A stretch of 64,000 bases of DNA from Stomorhina lunata (Eukaryota > Arthropoda > Insecta > Diptera > Rhiniidae). The notes under the pieces are model-generated. The model was given only the letters and a program-made list of their open reading frames with translations. It was not told the DNA's origin and searched no databases. The DNA lies in assembly GCA_933228675.1 (NCBI GenBank), contig OW121741.1:137109858-137173857 (forward strand), given 5' to 3'. Below are positions 22,691-35,620 of this stretch, one piece after another. How positions within the stretch are numbered: position 1 is the stretch's first letter; each line of letters opens with the position of its first letter. Both the position numbers and the translations under genes were made by a program.

Positions 22691-25480
22691 AAATCATATA
22701 GACATTTTTAAGAATTTTGCGAAAGGAAAAGAAATTTTTGATAAGAAAATTTTATCACAGATTTTTTTTTTTCTCCAGAAAATTGAAGATAGAAATTATT
22801 TTTCTCTAGAAATTTGAAGATAGGAAATTTTTTCTGTTGCAGAATTGTCGATATGAAATTTTTTCTATAGGAAAAATTTAAGATAGGATTTTTTTTGTAA
22901 ACAAAAATTGAAGATATTTTTTCTATAGAAATATTTAATTCTATAGAAATCTTTTCTATAGAATAACTGACTACAGACATGGTTTCCTATTGAAAAATCG
23001 AGGTTAGAAATTTTTTTCTATAGCAAAATTTCATTTTTTTTCTAAAGAAGAATCCTATAGAAGAATTGACGACACAAATTATTTTTTTCTATAGATATAT
23101 ATTTATATATATACATATTTTTTAAAGAACTGACGATAGAAATTTTTTTCAATAGAAGACGAAGGACATTTTTTTCTATAGAGAACTTAACGATAGATAT
23201 TTATATCATAGAAATATTGATGACAAACGTTATTTTCTATTCAATAATTGACGAAAGATATAATTTTATATAAAAAAAATGGGCGATAAACATTTTTTTC
23301 TTCAGAAAAATTCAAGATGGACTTCTTTCTACAGAAATATTGACGATGGACATTTTGTCTTTAAAAAATTTAAAGATAGACAATTTTTTCTATCGATTTC
23401 AATTTTTTCTATTGACGATAGACATATTTTTCTGCAGAAAAATTTACGACAGATGTATAACAAATTTAAGATGGACATATTTCTCTATAAAAAAAAATTG
23501 ACGATAGACATATTTTTCTACAGAAAAATTGACGATAGACATATTTTTCTATAGAAAAATTGACGAGAGACATATTTTTCTATAGAAAAATTGACGAGAG
23601 ACATATTTTTCTATAGAAAAATTGACGAAAAATATATTTTTCTATAGAAAAATTGACGAGAGACATATTTTTCTATAGAAAAATTGACGAGAGACATATT
23701 TTTCTATAGAAAAATTGACGAAAAATATATTTTTCTATAGAAAAATTGACGAGAGACATATTTTTCTATAGAAAAATTGACGAGAGACATATTTTTCTAT
23801 AGAAAAATTGACGAGAGACATATTTTTCTATAGAAAAATTGACGAGAGACATATTTTTCTATACAAAAATTGACGAGAGACATATTTTCCTATAGAAAAA
23901 TTGAAGATAGACATATTTTTCTATAGAAAAATTGACGAGAGACATATTTTTCTATAGAAAAATTGACGAGAGACATATTTTTCTATAGAAAAATTGACGA
24001 GAGACATATTTTTCTATAGAAAAATTGACGAGAGACATATTTTTCTATAGAAAAATTGACGAGAGACATATTTTTCTATAGAAAAATTGACGAGAGACAT
24101 ATTTTTCTATAAAAAATTGACGAAAGCCATATTTTTCTATAGAAAACTTGACAAAGGTCATATTTTTCTATAGAAAAATTGACGAGAGACATATTTTTGT
24201 ATAGAAAAATTGACGAGAGACATATTTTTCTATAAAAAAATTGACGAGAGACATATTTTTCTATAGAAAACTTGACAAAAGACATATTTTTTTATAGAAA
24301 AATTGACAAGAGACATATTTTTCTATAGAAAAATTAACGAGAGATATATTTTTCTATAGAAAAATTGACGAGAAATATATTTTTCTATAGAAAAACTGAC
24401 TAGAGACATATTATTCTATAGAAAAATTGACGAGAGACATATTTTTCTTTAAAAAATCATTTTTTCTATAGAAAAATTGACGAGAGACATATTTTTCTAT
24501 AGAAAAATTGACGAGAGACATATTTTTCTATAGAAAAATTGACGAGAGACATATTTTTCTATAGAAAAATTGACGAGAGACATATTTTTCTATAGAAAAA
24601 TTGACGAGAGACATATTTTTCTATAGAAAAATTGACGAGAGACATATTTTTCTATAGAAAAATTGACGAGAGATATATTTTTCTATAGAAAAATTGACGA
24701 GAGATATATTTTTCTATAGAAAAATTGACTAGAGACATATTATTCTATAGAAAAATTGACGAGAGACATATTTTTCTTTAAAAAATCATTTTTTCTATAG
24801 AAAAATTGAAGATAGACATATTTTTCTATAGAAAAATTGACGAGAGACATATTTTCCTATAGAAAAATTGACGAGATATATAAAATTGACAAGCGACATA
24901 TTTTTCTATAGAAAAGTTGACGAAAGACATATTTTTCTATAGAAAAATTGACGAGAGACATATTTTTCTATAGAAAAATTGACGAGGGACATATTTTTCT
25001 ATAGAAAAATTGACGAGAGACATATCTTTCTATAGAAAAGTTGACAAAAGACACATTTTTCTATAGAAAATATGACAAAAAACATTTTTTTCTACAGAAA
25101 ATTGACGAAAAACATTTTTTCTATAGAAAATTGATGATAGAAATTTCTTCCATAGAAAAATTAATGACAAATAAGTTTTATATAAAAATTGACGAAAGAC
25201 ATATTTTTCTGTAGAATAATTGACAAAAAAACATTTTTTCTGTAGAAAAATTTACCATAGGAATTTTTTTCTATAGAATAATTTATGATAAATAATTTTC
25301 TCCGTAGAAGAATTTATTTTTTTTATAAAAAAGTTGATGATAGACAATTTTTTATAGAAGAATTGATAATAGACAATTTTTTCTATGAAAGATTCATGAT
25401 AGACAATCTTTTCTATCGAGAAATTGATGATAGAAAATTTTTTCTATAAAAATACTAAAGACAGGAAATTTTTCTAAGGA
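22691..25480. repeat. 31-bp minisatellite array, family F7 (GACGAGAGACAT spacer)
   Basis: The core block, about 23480-25080, holds some 50 copies of a 31-bp unit: the perfect palindrome ATTTTTCTATAGAAAAAT plus a 13-bp spacer TGACGAGAGACAT. Both flanks (22691-23480 and 25080-25480) are older, diverged units with spacers such as TGACGATAGA and TGAAGATAGA. A compound block with TGACTAGAGACATATTATTC and CTTTAAAAAATCATTTTTTC occurs twice (24398-24465 and 24727-24794), offset 329 bp, marking a multi-unit duplication. Not coding. Confidence 0.96.
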
Positions 25481-26910
25481 AAAATTTTCTTTATTTAATT
25501 TTCTCTATATTCAGTATCTCCATTTTTTTTTTAGAAAATTTGCAGTAACACAATTTTTGAAAAAATTGTCAGTATAAAAATTTTTCTGTCAAATTTTTCT
25601 TAAGAAAACTTTTGTTGTCCAAAATTTTCTGTAGAAAGTTTTCAGTATCAAAGTTTTTACATCAAAATCAAAAAAAATCAAAATTTTTCTATAAAAAATT
25701 TTCAGTTTCAAAATTTTTTCTAAACAAATTTTAGTCTCAAAATTTTTCAAAAAAATTTTTAGTTTAAAAATTTTTCTTAGGAAAATATCAGTAACAATTT
25801 TCAGTATTAAAATTTTTAGTATCAAAATTTTCTATAAAAAATATTTTCTATAAACAATTTTTTAATAGAAAACCTTTCTAAAGGCAATTTTTCTAAAGAA
25901 AAATATTTGTAAAGCATATGTTTTCTATAGAGAGTTATTCTTTAGAAAATATTTTTTATCGACAATATTTCTATAGAAAGTATTTTCAATCGATAATTTT
26001 TCTAAAAACAACATTTTCTATAGACAATTTTTCTATAAAAAATTTTTATTTTCAAAACTTTTCTATGAAAAATTTTAGTTTTAAATTTTTTCGAAAAAAA
26101 TTTTCAGTTTAAAAATTTTTGTACAAAATTTTATAGTATCAAGATTTTTCGATAGAAAATTTTCAGTATCGAAATTTTTCTATAGAAAGTCTTAGTATAA
26201 AAATTTTTCTAATGAAAATTTTTTGTATCAAAATTTTTATAGAAAATTTTCAGTATCAAAATTTTTTATATAGAAAATTTTTAGTATCAAAATTTTTCTA
26301 TAGAAAATCTTCAGTTTCAAAATTTTTTTTATAAACAATTTTCAGTTTCAAAATTTTTTTTATAAAAAGTTTTGAGTATCAAAATTTTATAAAGAAAATT
26401 TTCAGTATCAAAATTTTTCTATAAAAAAAATTTTGTTATTAATTTTTTTTTTTTTTTTTAATAAATTTTTCGTTTTTAGAATGTTTTCAGAAAAACATAT
26501 TTAGTTTAAACATTTTTCTATAAACAACTTTTGTTATCAAAATGTTTCTATAAAAGTTTTCGTTATCAAAATTTTTCTATAAAAAGTTTTTGTTAGAAAA
26601 TCAGTTTGCTATAGAAAATTATTAGTAACAACATTTTTTTATAGACAATTTTCCGTATAAAAATGTTTCTATAAAAAATCGTCAGTATCAAAATTTCTCT
26701 AAAAAGAAGTTTATTTTATTCAAACAATTTTTTCTATAACAATTTTTCGATATAAAAATTTTTGTATACAAATTTTTCGTTATTTAAAAATTTTCTATAG
26801 AATCATTTTTGCTGTAAAATATTTTATATAAAAATCGTTATCGCTTTAATTTGTTTCCTTGTAATATTTTTCGTAGAAAAAATTTTCGTTAAGCAAATCT
26901 TTTAATAACT
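25481..26910. repeat. Degenerate minisatellite array, family F8 (CAGTATCAAAA type)
   Basis: Diverged units of about 28-31 bp made of AGTATCAAAATTTTTCTATA and GAAAATTTTC. The family word CAGTATC or CAGTTTC replaces the F1 word TTTATC, while the TTTTTCTATAGAAAA core is kept. The array directly abuts F7 and grades into it, so the two families share a boundary without unique DNA between them. Confidence 0.85.
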
Positions 26911-28130
26911 AAGTTTTACATACACGTGGAGACGGATTCTTAGTATTATTTGTTTTTTGCCATGTTTACGTTTTTATATATTTTTTTTTATTATTTGATC
27001 AATCTTTTGTTTTTTCTTCAACAATTTCTCCTAGGATTTCAATATAAACTTACATTGAAGACATTTTGCCATGTGTATAAATATAACAAATATCCTCAGG
27101 AAATCTAATAATTTCCCTATCTTTTATTATTCAAAATAATAAAAAAAAGTAGATTCGAACAGGAGCAACAGAAAATGAAAACGAATAAATAAAAAAAATA
27201 AACATCATAAAAAATAGGTTAAATATATAAACAGTCTTGTTTGCCATAGCCAAGTTAAAGGGAAATAAATGGAAAATAAATGACAACTACTAAAAGGAAT
27301 TGAAAATGTATGCGAACAAAAAAATGAGAAATATGTTAAGGAAAATGATCGAAATACTCGCATGTTAAAGTAAACGAAAGTCAAAATATCCATTTGTTGT
27401 GTTTGCCGGAACATTTTTCATATTGAACATTGACACATCAGAGTGAGAGTATATGGATTGGAGTAACTGTCTTACATGCCACTTTTTGTCGGTCCGACTA
27501 TCTTTCATACCGACTTACTCGGACGTGCCGACATACGTTTCGGCTGTCACAGCCTTTGTCCGTGTGTCAATTTCTTATCCTTATATATGTTATGGAGAAA
27601 TGCTCAAAATATCATTGTTTTTATATGTATGTGTGTGTATATATTTGAGGGTATGTGTTAACCCAATTTTACTTTTTTTACTCATACTTATACGTGTTTC
27701 CGGTTTGTAGAAATCTTTTTTTTTAAATCAATTTAATTTAAGTTTTTAAACATAAAGTTGTAGTTTTTGTCTTTGTATTATAAAGAATATGGATAATACT
27801 CTCTACTGAAAAACAATTTTGGGTTCAATTATTCGAATAGAAATATTTTTATATAGAAAAATTAACAATCAAGTGTCTTTCTATAAAAACTTGTTGATAT
27901 AAAGCTTTTGCTAAGAAACCTTCACATCTTCCTTGGAATGACCATAATTCTATATAAAATTTTTCGAAAAAATACCTAAAAGAATTTTTCAAAATAAATT
28001 TGTCGTTATTAAATGTTTTTGAAGAAATATTGACACAGAAAACTAACGATTCAAAAAATACTAGATATAGATATTTTTGGCTTTATATACTGATGATAGC
28101 TAATTTTTTCTCAATAAAATTTTTATATTT
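26911..28130. other. AT-rich sequence with one less AT-rich patch
   Basis: No gene recognised. The patch 27430-27575 is the least AT-rich stretch of this interval and is open in all three plus frames for some 60-85 codons, with no known motif. It could be a conserved non-coding element or a relic. Confidence 0.45.
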
Positions 28131-30525
28131 GTATTCTATCTACAATTTTTTTTATAGCAAATGGTTTCTATCGACAATTTTTCTATGGAAAATTTTTTCT
28201 ATTGAAAATATTTCTACAGAAAATTTTTCTATCGACAGTTTTTCTATTGAAAATAATTTCAATCGACAATTTTTCTATTAAAAAATTTTCTATAGACAAT
28301 TATTGTATAGAAAATATTTTCTATCCACAATAATAGAAAAAAAAATTTTTTTTCTATAGAAAAAAAATTATTTTGGCAATCTTTCTATAGAAAATTTTCT
28401 ATCGACATATTTTTTATGGAAAAAAATTTCTATTGACAATTTTTTTATAGAAAAAATTTTTATTGACAATTTTTCTATAGAAAAAATTTTCTATCGACAA
28501 TTTTTCAGTAGAAAAAATTTTCCATTGGCAACTTTTCTATACAAATATTTTCTATTGGCAAATTTTTTATAGAAAAAATTTTCTATCGACTATTTTTTTA
28601 TCGAAACAATTTTCTAACGACAATTTTTCTATAGAAAAAATTTTCTATCGACTATTTTTATCCACAATTTCTCTATAGAAAAAATTTAAAATCGACAATT
28701 TTTCTATACAAAAAATTCTACCGACAATTTTTATTTAGCAAAAAATTTTCTATCGACAATTATTCCATAGAAAAAAATTTTTATCAATAATTTTTTTAGA
28801 GAAAAAATTTTCTATTGTCAATTTTTCTATAGAAAAATTTTCTATCGTAAATTTTTCTATAGAAAAATTATTCAATCGACAATTTTTCTATAAAAAAAAA
28901 CATTCTAATGGCAAATTTTTTATAAAAAAATATTTTCTATCGACAATTTTTCTAAAGAAAAATTTTTTTATCGACAATTTTTCTATAGAAAAATTTTCTA
29001 TCGACAATTTTTCTATAGAAAAAATTTTCTATCGTCAAGTTTTCTATAGAAAAAATTTTCTATCGACAAGTTTTCTATAGAAAACATTTTTTATCGAAAA
29101 TTTTTCTATAGAAAAATTTTTCTATCGACAATTTTTCTATAGAAAAATTTTTCTATCGACAATTTTTCTATAGAAAAATTTTTCTATCGACAATTTTTCT
29201 ATAGAAAAATTTTTCTATCGACAATTTTTCTATAGAAAAATCTTTCTATCGACAATTTTCTAAAGAAACATTTTTCTATCGACAATTTTTCTATAGAAAA
29301 ATTTTTCTATCGACAATTTTTCTATAGCAAAATTTTTCTATCGACAATTTTTCTATAGAAAAATTTTTCTATCGACAATTTTTCTATAGAAAAATTTTTC
29401 TATCGACAATTTTTCTATAGAAAAATTTTTCTATCGACAATTTTTCTATAGAAAAATTTTTCTATCGACAATTTTTCTATAGAAAAATTTTTCTATCGAC
29501 AATTTTTCTATAGACAAATTTTTCTACCGACAATTTTTCTATAGAAAAATTTTCCTATCGACAATTTTTCTATAAAAAAGTTTTTCTATCGACAATTTTT
29601 CTATAGTAAAATTTTTCTATCGACAATTTTTCTATAGAAAAATTTTTCTATCGACAATTTTTCTATAGAAAAATTTTTCTATCGACAATTTTTCTATAGA
29701 AAAATTTTTCTATCGACAATTTTTCTATAGAAAAATTTTTCTATCGACAATTTTTCTATAGAAAAATTTTTCTATCGACAATTTTTCTATAGAAAAATTT
29801 TTCTATCGACAATTTTTCTATAGAAAAATTTTTCTATCGACAATTTTTCTATAGAAAAATTTTTCTATCGACAATTTTTCTATAGAAAAATTTTTCTATC
29901 GACAATTTTTCTATAGAAAAATTTTTCTATCGACAATTTTTCTATAGAAAAATTTTTCTATCGAGAATTTTTCTATAGAAAAATTTTTCTATCGACAATT
30001 TTTCTATAGAAAAATTTTTCTATCGACAATTTTTCTATAGAAAAATTTTTCTATCGACAATTTTTCTATAGAAAAATTTTTCTATCGACAATTTTTCTAT
30101 AGAAAAGTTTTTCTATCGACAAAATTTTCTGTCGACAAGTTTTCTATAGAAAAAATTTTTTATCGATAATTTTTCTATAGAAAAAATTTTCTATCGACAA
30201 TTTTTCTATAGAGAAAACGTTGTATCGACAATTTTTCTATAGAGAACACGTTCTATAGACAATTATTCTATAGAAGAAATGTTTTATCGACAATTTTTTT
30301 ATCAAAAAAAACGTTCGTTCGGCAAATGTCTATAGAAAAAACATTCTATCAATAACTTTTCTATCGAAAAACTTTCTATTGATAACTTTTCTATATAAAA
30401 ATTTACAAAATATTATAAATTTTCTATCAAAATAAACGTTCTTTTAACATTTTTTCTATTGAAACATTTTTTCTACAGAAAACCCGTTCTATTTTGCTAT
30501 AGAAAAGTATTCTATCGACAATTTT
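28131..30525. repeat. 31-bp minisatellite array, family F9 (TCTATCGAC spacer)
   Basis: Some 75 units of 31 bp: the 20-bp perfect palindrome AATTTTTCTATAGAAAAATT plus an 11-bp spacer TTTCTATCGAC. The block 29100-30120 is almost invariant and must have been homogenised recently; both flanks decay gradually into diverged units. Each unit contains two CTAT words, one in CTATAG and one in CTATCG, so the spacer is itself a one-base variant of the core centre. Confidence 0.97.
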
Positions 30526-31639
30526 AGGTTTAAGTCAACTGCTGAAAACACTTTAACCAATACTTATATAACAAGCTTTCCATTTGTGTGCATGGAAAGA
30601 CGGATGGACATGTAGTGGTATAGGGTCTAAAAAAATTTGATCATAAACTCTATTACATAAACAATAACTTCATTTCTATCCATTTGTATTGTTATATTTT
30701 AAAAATATTTTGTTTTACGTAAATCCTCACCTTTTTGCAAAAAAAAAATATTCCAAAAAATAAATTCTTTATATAAAAATGGTTTAAGTGAAATTTTTTT
30801 TGTTGTACATAAAGTAAAAAGTTTATAGATATTAAAAAAAATTGATATTTTTTTGTCATTTGAAAATGTTTATTACAATACAAAAATATATTTTTTATTT
30901 TCTCAAAAAGGACATGACATCTTTTTCGTAGTGTTTGATATTTCTTTTCAGTTGTGTTTTTTTTTTTCGAATTTCAACAAAATTGTAACAAGGTATTCAC
31001 TGTCGTTGTCATTGTTTGTCCGTACATGTGACCTGCGGCCTTTTTTAATACAAAAATAAATGAGAATTTTACATTTGTTTGTATTTGTATTTTACATACG
31101 CATCACAGGTCCATATGTAGGTACATAACTATGTACATGTGTATGTGTAAAGGAATGTTAAGTTTATATCACAGCTTTATTTTAACCATCATTTGTTGAC
31201 TCGTTAGTGTAAAGGTGTGTATGTATGTATGTACATATGTATGTGCAAGTGTATAACTATCTGTATGTGTCGGTTGCATATGAAATAAGGTTTTTTTGTT
31301 TCCTTTTTCATGCAACATCATAAAATATTTATGCCTGTTTTTGTTTCGTTCATCCTTTTTCGGTTTAAATAATGATTGTTTTATTTTTTTCCATGAAAAA
31401 CTGAGGGCAGGCACTCAGTCAGACAATTGAGCTTTAAAGAAGGTTATTGAGAATTGTATACATTTTTTTGTAACAATTCATTTAGGCCGTGATATATAAA
31501 TAAATATTTAAATATAAAAAAAACTTGGATAATTTTTATAGTTTGACAAAAATGATAATTTAATAAAAAAAAAATTTTTTTTTCTCGTAGGTCAATTGCC
31601 GAAAAAAAGTTAGGCGAAATAAAACCTTTTTCATTAAAT
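30526..31639. other. AT-rich sequence with (TATG)n microsatellite
   Basis: No gene recognised. A (TATG)n/(TACA)n tract lies at about 31215-31255, and similar short GTATG words occur at 31115-31150. Frames at 30692-31059 and 31169-31414 are chance frames. Confidence 0.55.
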
Positions 31640-33420
31640 TTTTTTTATAGAAAAATTATGTTAAAAATATTTTCCTATAGAAAATCTTTCTTAAAAAATA
31701 TATTTCTATACAAAAATTTTCCTGAAATGTTTTTCTAAAGAAAAATTATCTGGAAAATATTTTTGTATAGAAAAATTTTCTTGAAAAATATTTTTCTTCA
31801 GAAAAAATTTCTTGAAAAATATTTTTGTATAGAAAAATTTTCTTGAAAAATATTTGTCTATAAAAAAATTTTCTTGAAAAATTTTTTTCTTCAGGAAAAA
31901 TTTCTTGAAAAATATTTTTCTTCAGGAAAAATTTCTTGAAAAATATTTTTCTATACAAAAATTTTCTTAAAGAAAATTTTTCTTTAAAAAAAATTTCTTG
32001 AAAAATATTTTTGTATAGAAAAATTTTCTTGAAAAACATTATTCTATAGCAAATTTTTCTTGAAAAATATTTGTCTATAAAAAAATTTTCTTGAAAAATA
32101 TTTGTCTATAAAAAAATTTTCTTGAAAAATATTTTTTGTAGACTTTTCTTGAAAAATATTTTTAAATGAAAAATTTTTCTTGAAAAATATTTCTCAATAG
32201 AAAAATTTTATTGAAAAATATTTTTCTATAGAAAAATTTTATTGAAAAATATTTTTCTATAGAAAAATTTTATTGAAAAATATTTTTCTATAGAAAAATT
32301 TTATCGAAAAATATTTTTTTATAGAAAAGTTTTATTGAAAAATATTTTTCTATAGAAAAATTTTATTAAACAATATTTTTCTATAGAAAAATTTGTTTCT
32401 ATAGAAAAATTTCCTTGAAAAATATTTTTCTATAGAAAAATTTTCTTGACAAATATTTTTCTATAGAAAAATTTTCTTGACAAATATTTTTCTATAGAAA
32501 AAATTTTTTTTATAATTAAATTTTATTGAAAAATATTTTTTATATAACAATTTTCTTGAAAAATATTTTTCTAAAGAAAAATTTATTTGTAAAATAATTT
32601 TCTATAGAAAAATTTTCTTAAAAAAAGATTTTTGATAGAAAAATTTTCTTGGAAAATAATTTTCTATAAAAAAATTTTCTTTAAAAATATTTTTCTTTAG
32701 AAAAATTTTTTTTTATAATTTTCTTGAAAAATATTTTTCTTTTGAAAAATTTTCTTGAAAAATATTTTTCTATAGAAAATTTAAATATTTTTCTATAAAA
32801 AAATTTCTTGAAAAATATTTTTCTAAAGAAAAATATTTTTCTATAAAAAAATTTTCTTGAAAACTTTCTGTAGAAAAATTTTTCTATTTTTCTATAGAAA
32901 ATTTTTCTTGAAAATTATTTTTCTATAAAAAAATTTTCGTGAAAAATAATTTTCTTTAGAAAAATTATCTTGAAAAATATTTTTCTTTTGAAAACTTTTC
33001 TTAAAAAATATTTTTCTTTTGAAAATTTTTCTTGAGAAATATTTTTCTATACAAAATTTGAAAATTTTTCTATAAAAAATTTTTCTTGAAAAATATTTTT
33101 CTATAAGAAAATTTTCTTGAAAATTATTTTTCTATAGAAAAATTTTCTTGAAAATTATTTTTCTATAGAAAAATTTTCTTGAAAATTATTTTTCTATAGA
33201 AAAATTTTCTTGAAAATTATTTCTCTATAGAAAAGTTTTCTTGAAAATTATTTTTCTATAGAAAAATTTAAATATTTTTCTATAGAAAAATTTTCTTGAA
33301 AATTATTTTTCTATAAAAAAATTTTTGAAAAATATTTTTCTTTAGAAAAATTTTCTTTAAAAATATTTTTCTTTTGAAAACTTTACTTAGTATTTTTCTA
33401 TAGAAAAATTTTATTAAGAA
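31640..33420. repeat. 31-bp minisatellite array, family F10 (CTTGAAAAAT spacer)
   Basis: About 55 units of 31 bp: palindrome ATTTTTCTATAGAAAAAT plus spacer TTTCTTGAAAAAT (variant TTTATTGAAAAAT in the block 32180-32370). Another sub-block (33100-33250) has TTGAAAATTAT. Sub-blocks with their own shared variants show serial local amplification. The 97-codon minus frame at 31746-32039 is repeat translated. Confidence 0.95.
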
Positions 33421-35620
33421 ATTGTCATTGAATATTCTCGCTTTACAAAATTTGTTGATGTTAGTGATGGAATTTATTATAGACGATGCAAAAAATTTGC
33501 ATTTATTTTATTATTTTGTTAACATTTTTTAAAGAAGTTTTTTTCAATCATTTAAATATTGTAACCAAATTTTTTTTTAAATTTTCTGTTAATTAAAGTT
33601 TCAACTTTTTATCTCCACAATTTAGCTTAATTCTAATATTTACTTATATATTAAATATCCATTTAGTTATATAATCCTTCCGTATAAAATATATCATAAA
33701 TTTTAATAATAATAAAAAACCTAAATAGACTAAACCGTTTACTATATTTGAACTCTATACATTTTTTAATATTTAATCTGTTATTTAAATAAACAAAAAA
33801 ATAAAAAAAAACTTTACTAAAATATTTTATATTCTAAATAAATGGAGGATTATTAAAAAAATGATTTATATTTATTATTAAATATTTATATTTAAGCGGA
33901 TTAATAGCGAATAAATATTTATGTTTCTTTTTTAATTAGATCTCTTTTGTTATTAAATAACTAGAAAATATTACAAAAATATTTGTAGTATTTTTTTATG
34001 ATTTGTGTGGTCACTAAATAATTTAGTGGATATATATGGCTTTAAATTTTGCAGTTATTTAAAATAGTTTAATTTTGAGAGATAATCTTTTTTTTAATAG
34101 TTAATAATTAGAAATTTGTTATTATAAAGTTTATTTGTTTCTAGGGATTAACGTATAAATATACAAACTTTTTTGATATCATATTTATAAAGTTGATATA
34201 CAAATTTAGATGCATTTGAGTCAGTAGAAAGTGGTTTTTAAATATAAATTTTTTTATTGAAATACTATCAGTTGTTTTACTAAAGCCCTATGCTCCCATG
34301 GGACACTTTTTTGATTTTTATATTTTGATGATCCATATTTGTGAGAAGAATCAAGGAAATTGAAGATATACTTTTTGAAATATCCTTGAGTCAAGTACAT
34401 TATCTCTTGTTCTTTAATTTTTAAAAGAACTAAAAACAACAGGATATAACCTTTGATATCAGTCTAAACTCAGAAAATTCGGAGAACTGTATCGAAAGTT
34501 ATAGGCATATAAAATGAATATGTTATAAAAAAAGTCTTTTAGAAAGACAACTTTAAACCGCCATATAATCTGAACCCAAGCAAATTGAAATTTTTAAGAA
34601 CCTTAAAAATAGTATGAGCTTGGAGAATGCATACACAAAATTTCATTGAAATTTGATATATATAGGTTGCTAAACAGCTTTGAAAGCTCTTACGGTCTGT
34701 GTTGCCAGATTTAAATATTTCTTCATATATTCGAGTATTCTTTATATAATCGAGCAAAAATTTAAATCTGGCACCCCTGTCTTCGAAAAGACCAATGACT
34801 TTGCAAAGATAATTTTACGTAAGTGTAATCTGAACAAACATAGTTGCGTTTCGCTCATACATAGTGTGTCGGCTTGAATGCTCAAAAGCTCTTTTGTTCT
34901 GTAGAGCTGGACGGCTCCGCTTTAAATAATTTTTGAAGAAAACTTTTATTTTGTGAAAACATAAAAATACGAGCTATTTTAGAGGCATTGTGCAACAGGT
35001 ATTATCCAAAAGTTTAAATAAATTTAGATAATTCCATAAAACTTTTACAAAGGGCTTTTCAAATGACAGAATAAAATTATCTGAGCAATAAGTGGTTAAA
35101 ACCCTTTTCTAAGTATTTAAAAAGTGTTACTATAATTAATATTTTAAAAGCTTCTATAAAATCTACCAAATGCTCTAAAAGCTTTTAAATAAACTTTTAT
35201 TAAAGCTCCAGGAAAGCTTTTTTCGGTTAACTTTTATTAACAAAAATTGAAATAACAAAAATTTAAAGCAGTTTTTCTGCATAATCACAAAAAATAAGCT
35301 TTTCTTTAAGATAAAAAAGTTCTTAAAAAGCTTAAAAGAACCTTCTTTAAAAATAATTATAAGATACATCTCCTGGGAATTAGAATTTAGTATATTTTAT
35401 AAAAAACTTATGTTAAACTTAGTGCTAAATAACTTACGGAAATAACAGAGCTTTTTAAAAAGCTTGCATTCTTAGTATTAGTTGGGTTCTTAATTATTCC
35501 AGTATTTGTATATTTTTGCACTTAAGCAAATATTGAAATTAAGCTTCCTCATTTAAGCTTTCAAAAAAATTGATTTTCTGTATTTCCAGAAAGTTTTACA
35601 TGATTTTGTTAGAAAAATTC
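33421..35620. other. AT-rich sequence, no gene recognised
   Basis: Non-repetitive AT-rich DNA. Short frames at 34254-34439, 34539-34757 and 34680-34877 lie on both strands without recognisable motifs. A 13-bp perfect inverted repeat at 34704-34772 is listed separately. Confidence 0.55.
34704..34772. repeat. Inverted repeat GCCAGATTTAAAT
   Basis: GCCAGATTTAAAT at 34704-34716 is mirrored exactly by ATTTAAATCTGGC at 34760-34772 with a 43-base loop. A smaller pair (TCGAG and the reverse strand of TCGA) lies in the loop. It may be the remains of a small foldback element; no target duplication is apparent. Confidence 0.6.

Noticed and set aside
22691..33420. CRISPR-like arrays of about 31-bp repeats
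   Set aside because: Units are contiguous without unique spacers, the setting is a eukaryotic AT-rich genome, and no cas-like gene is present.
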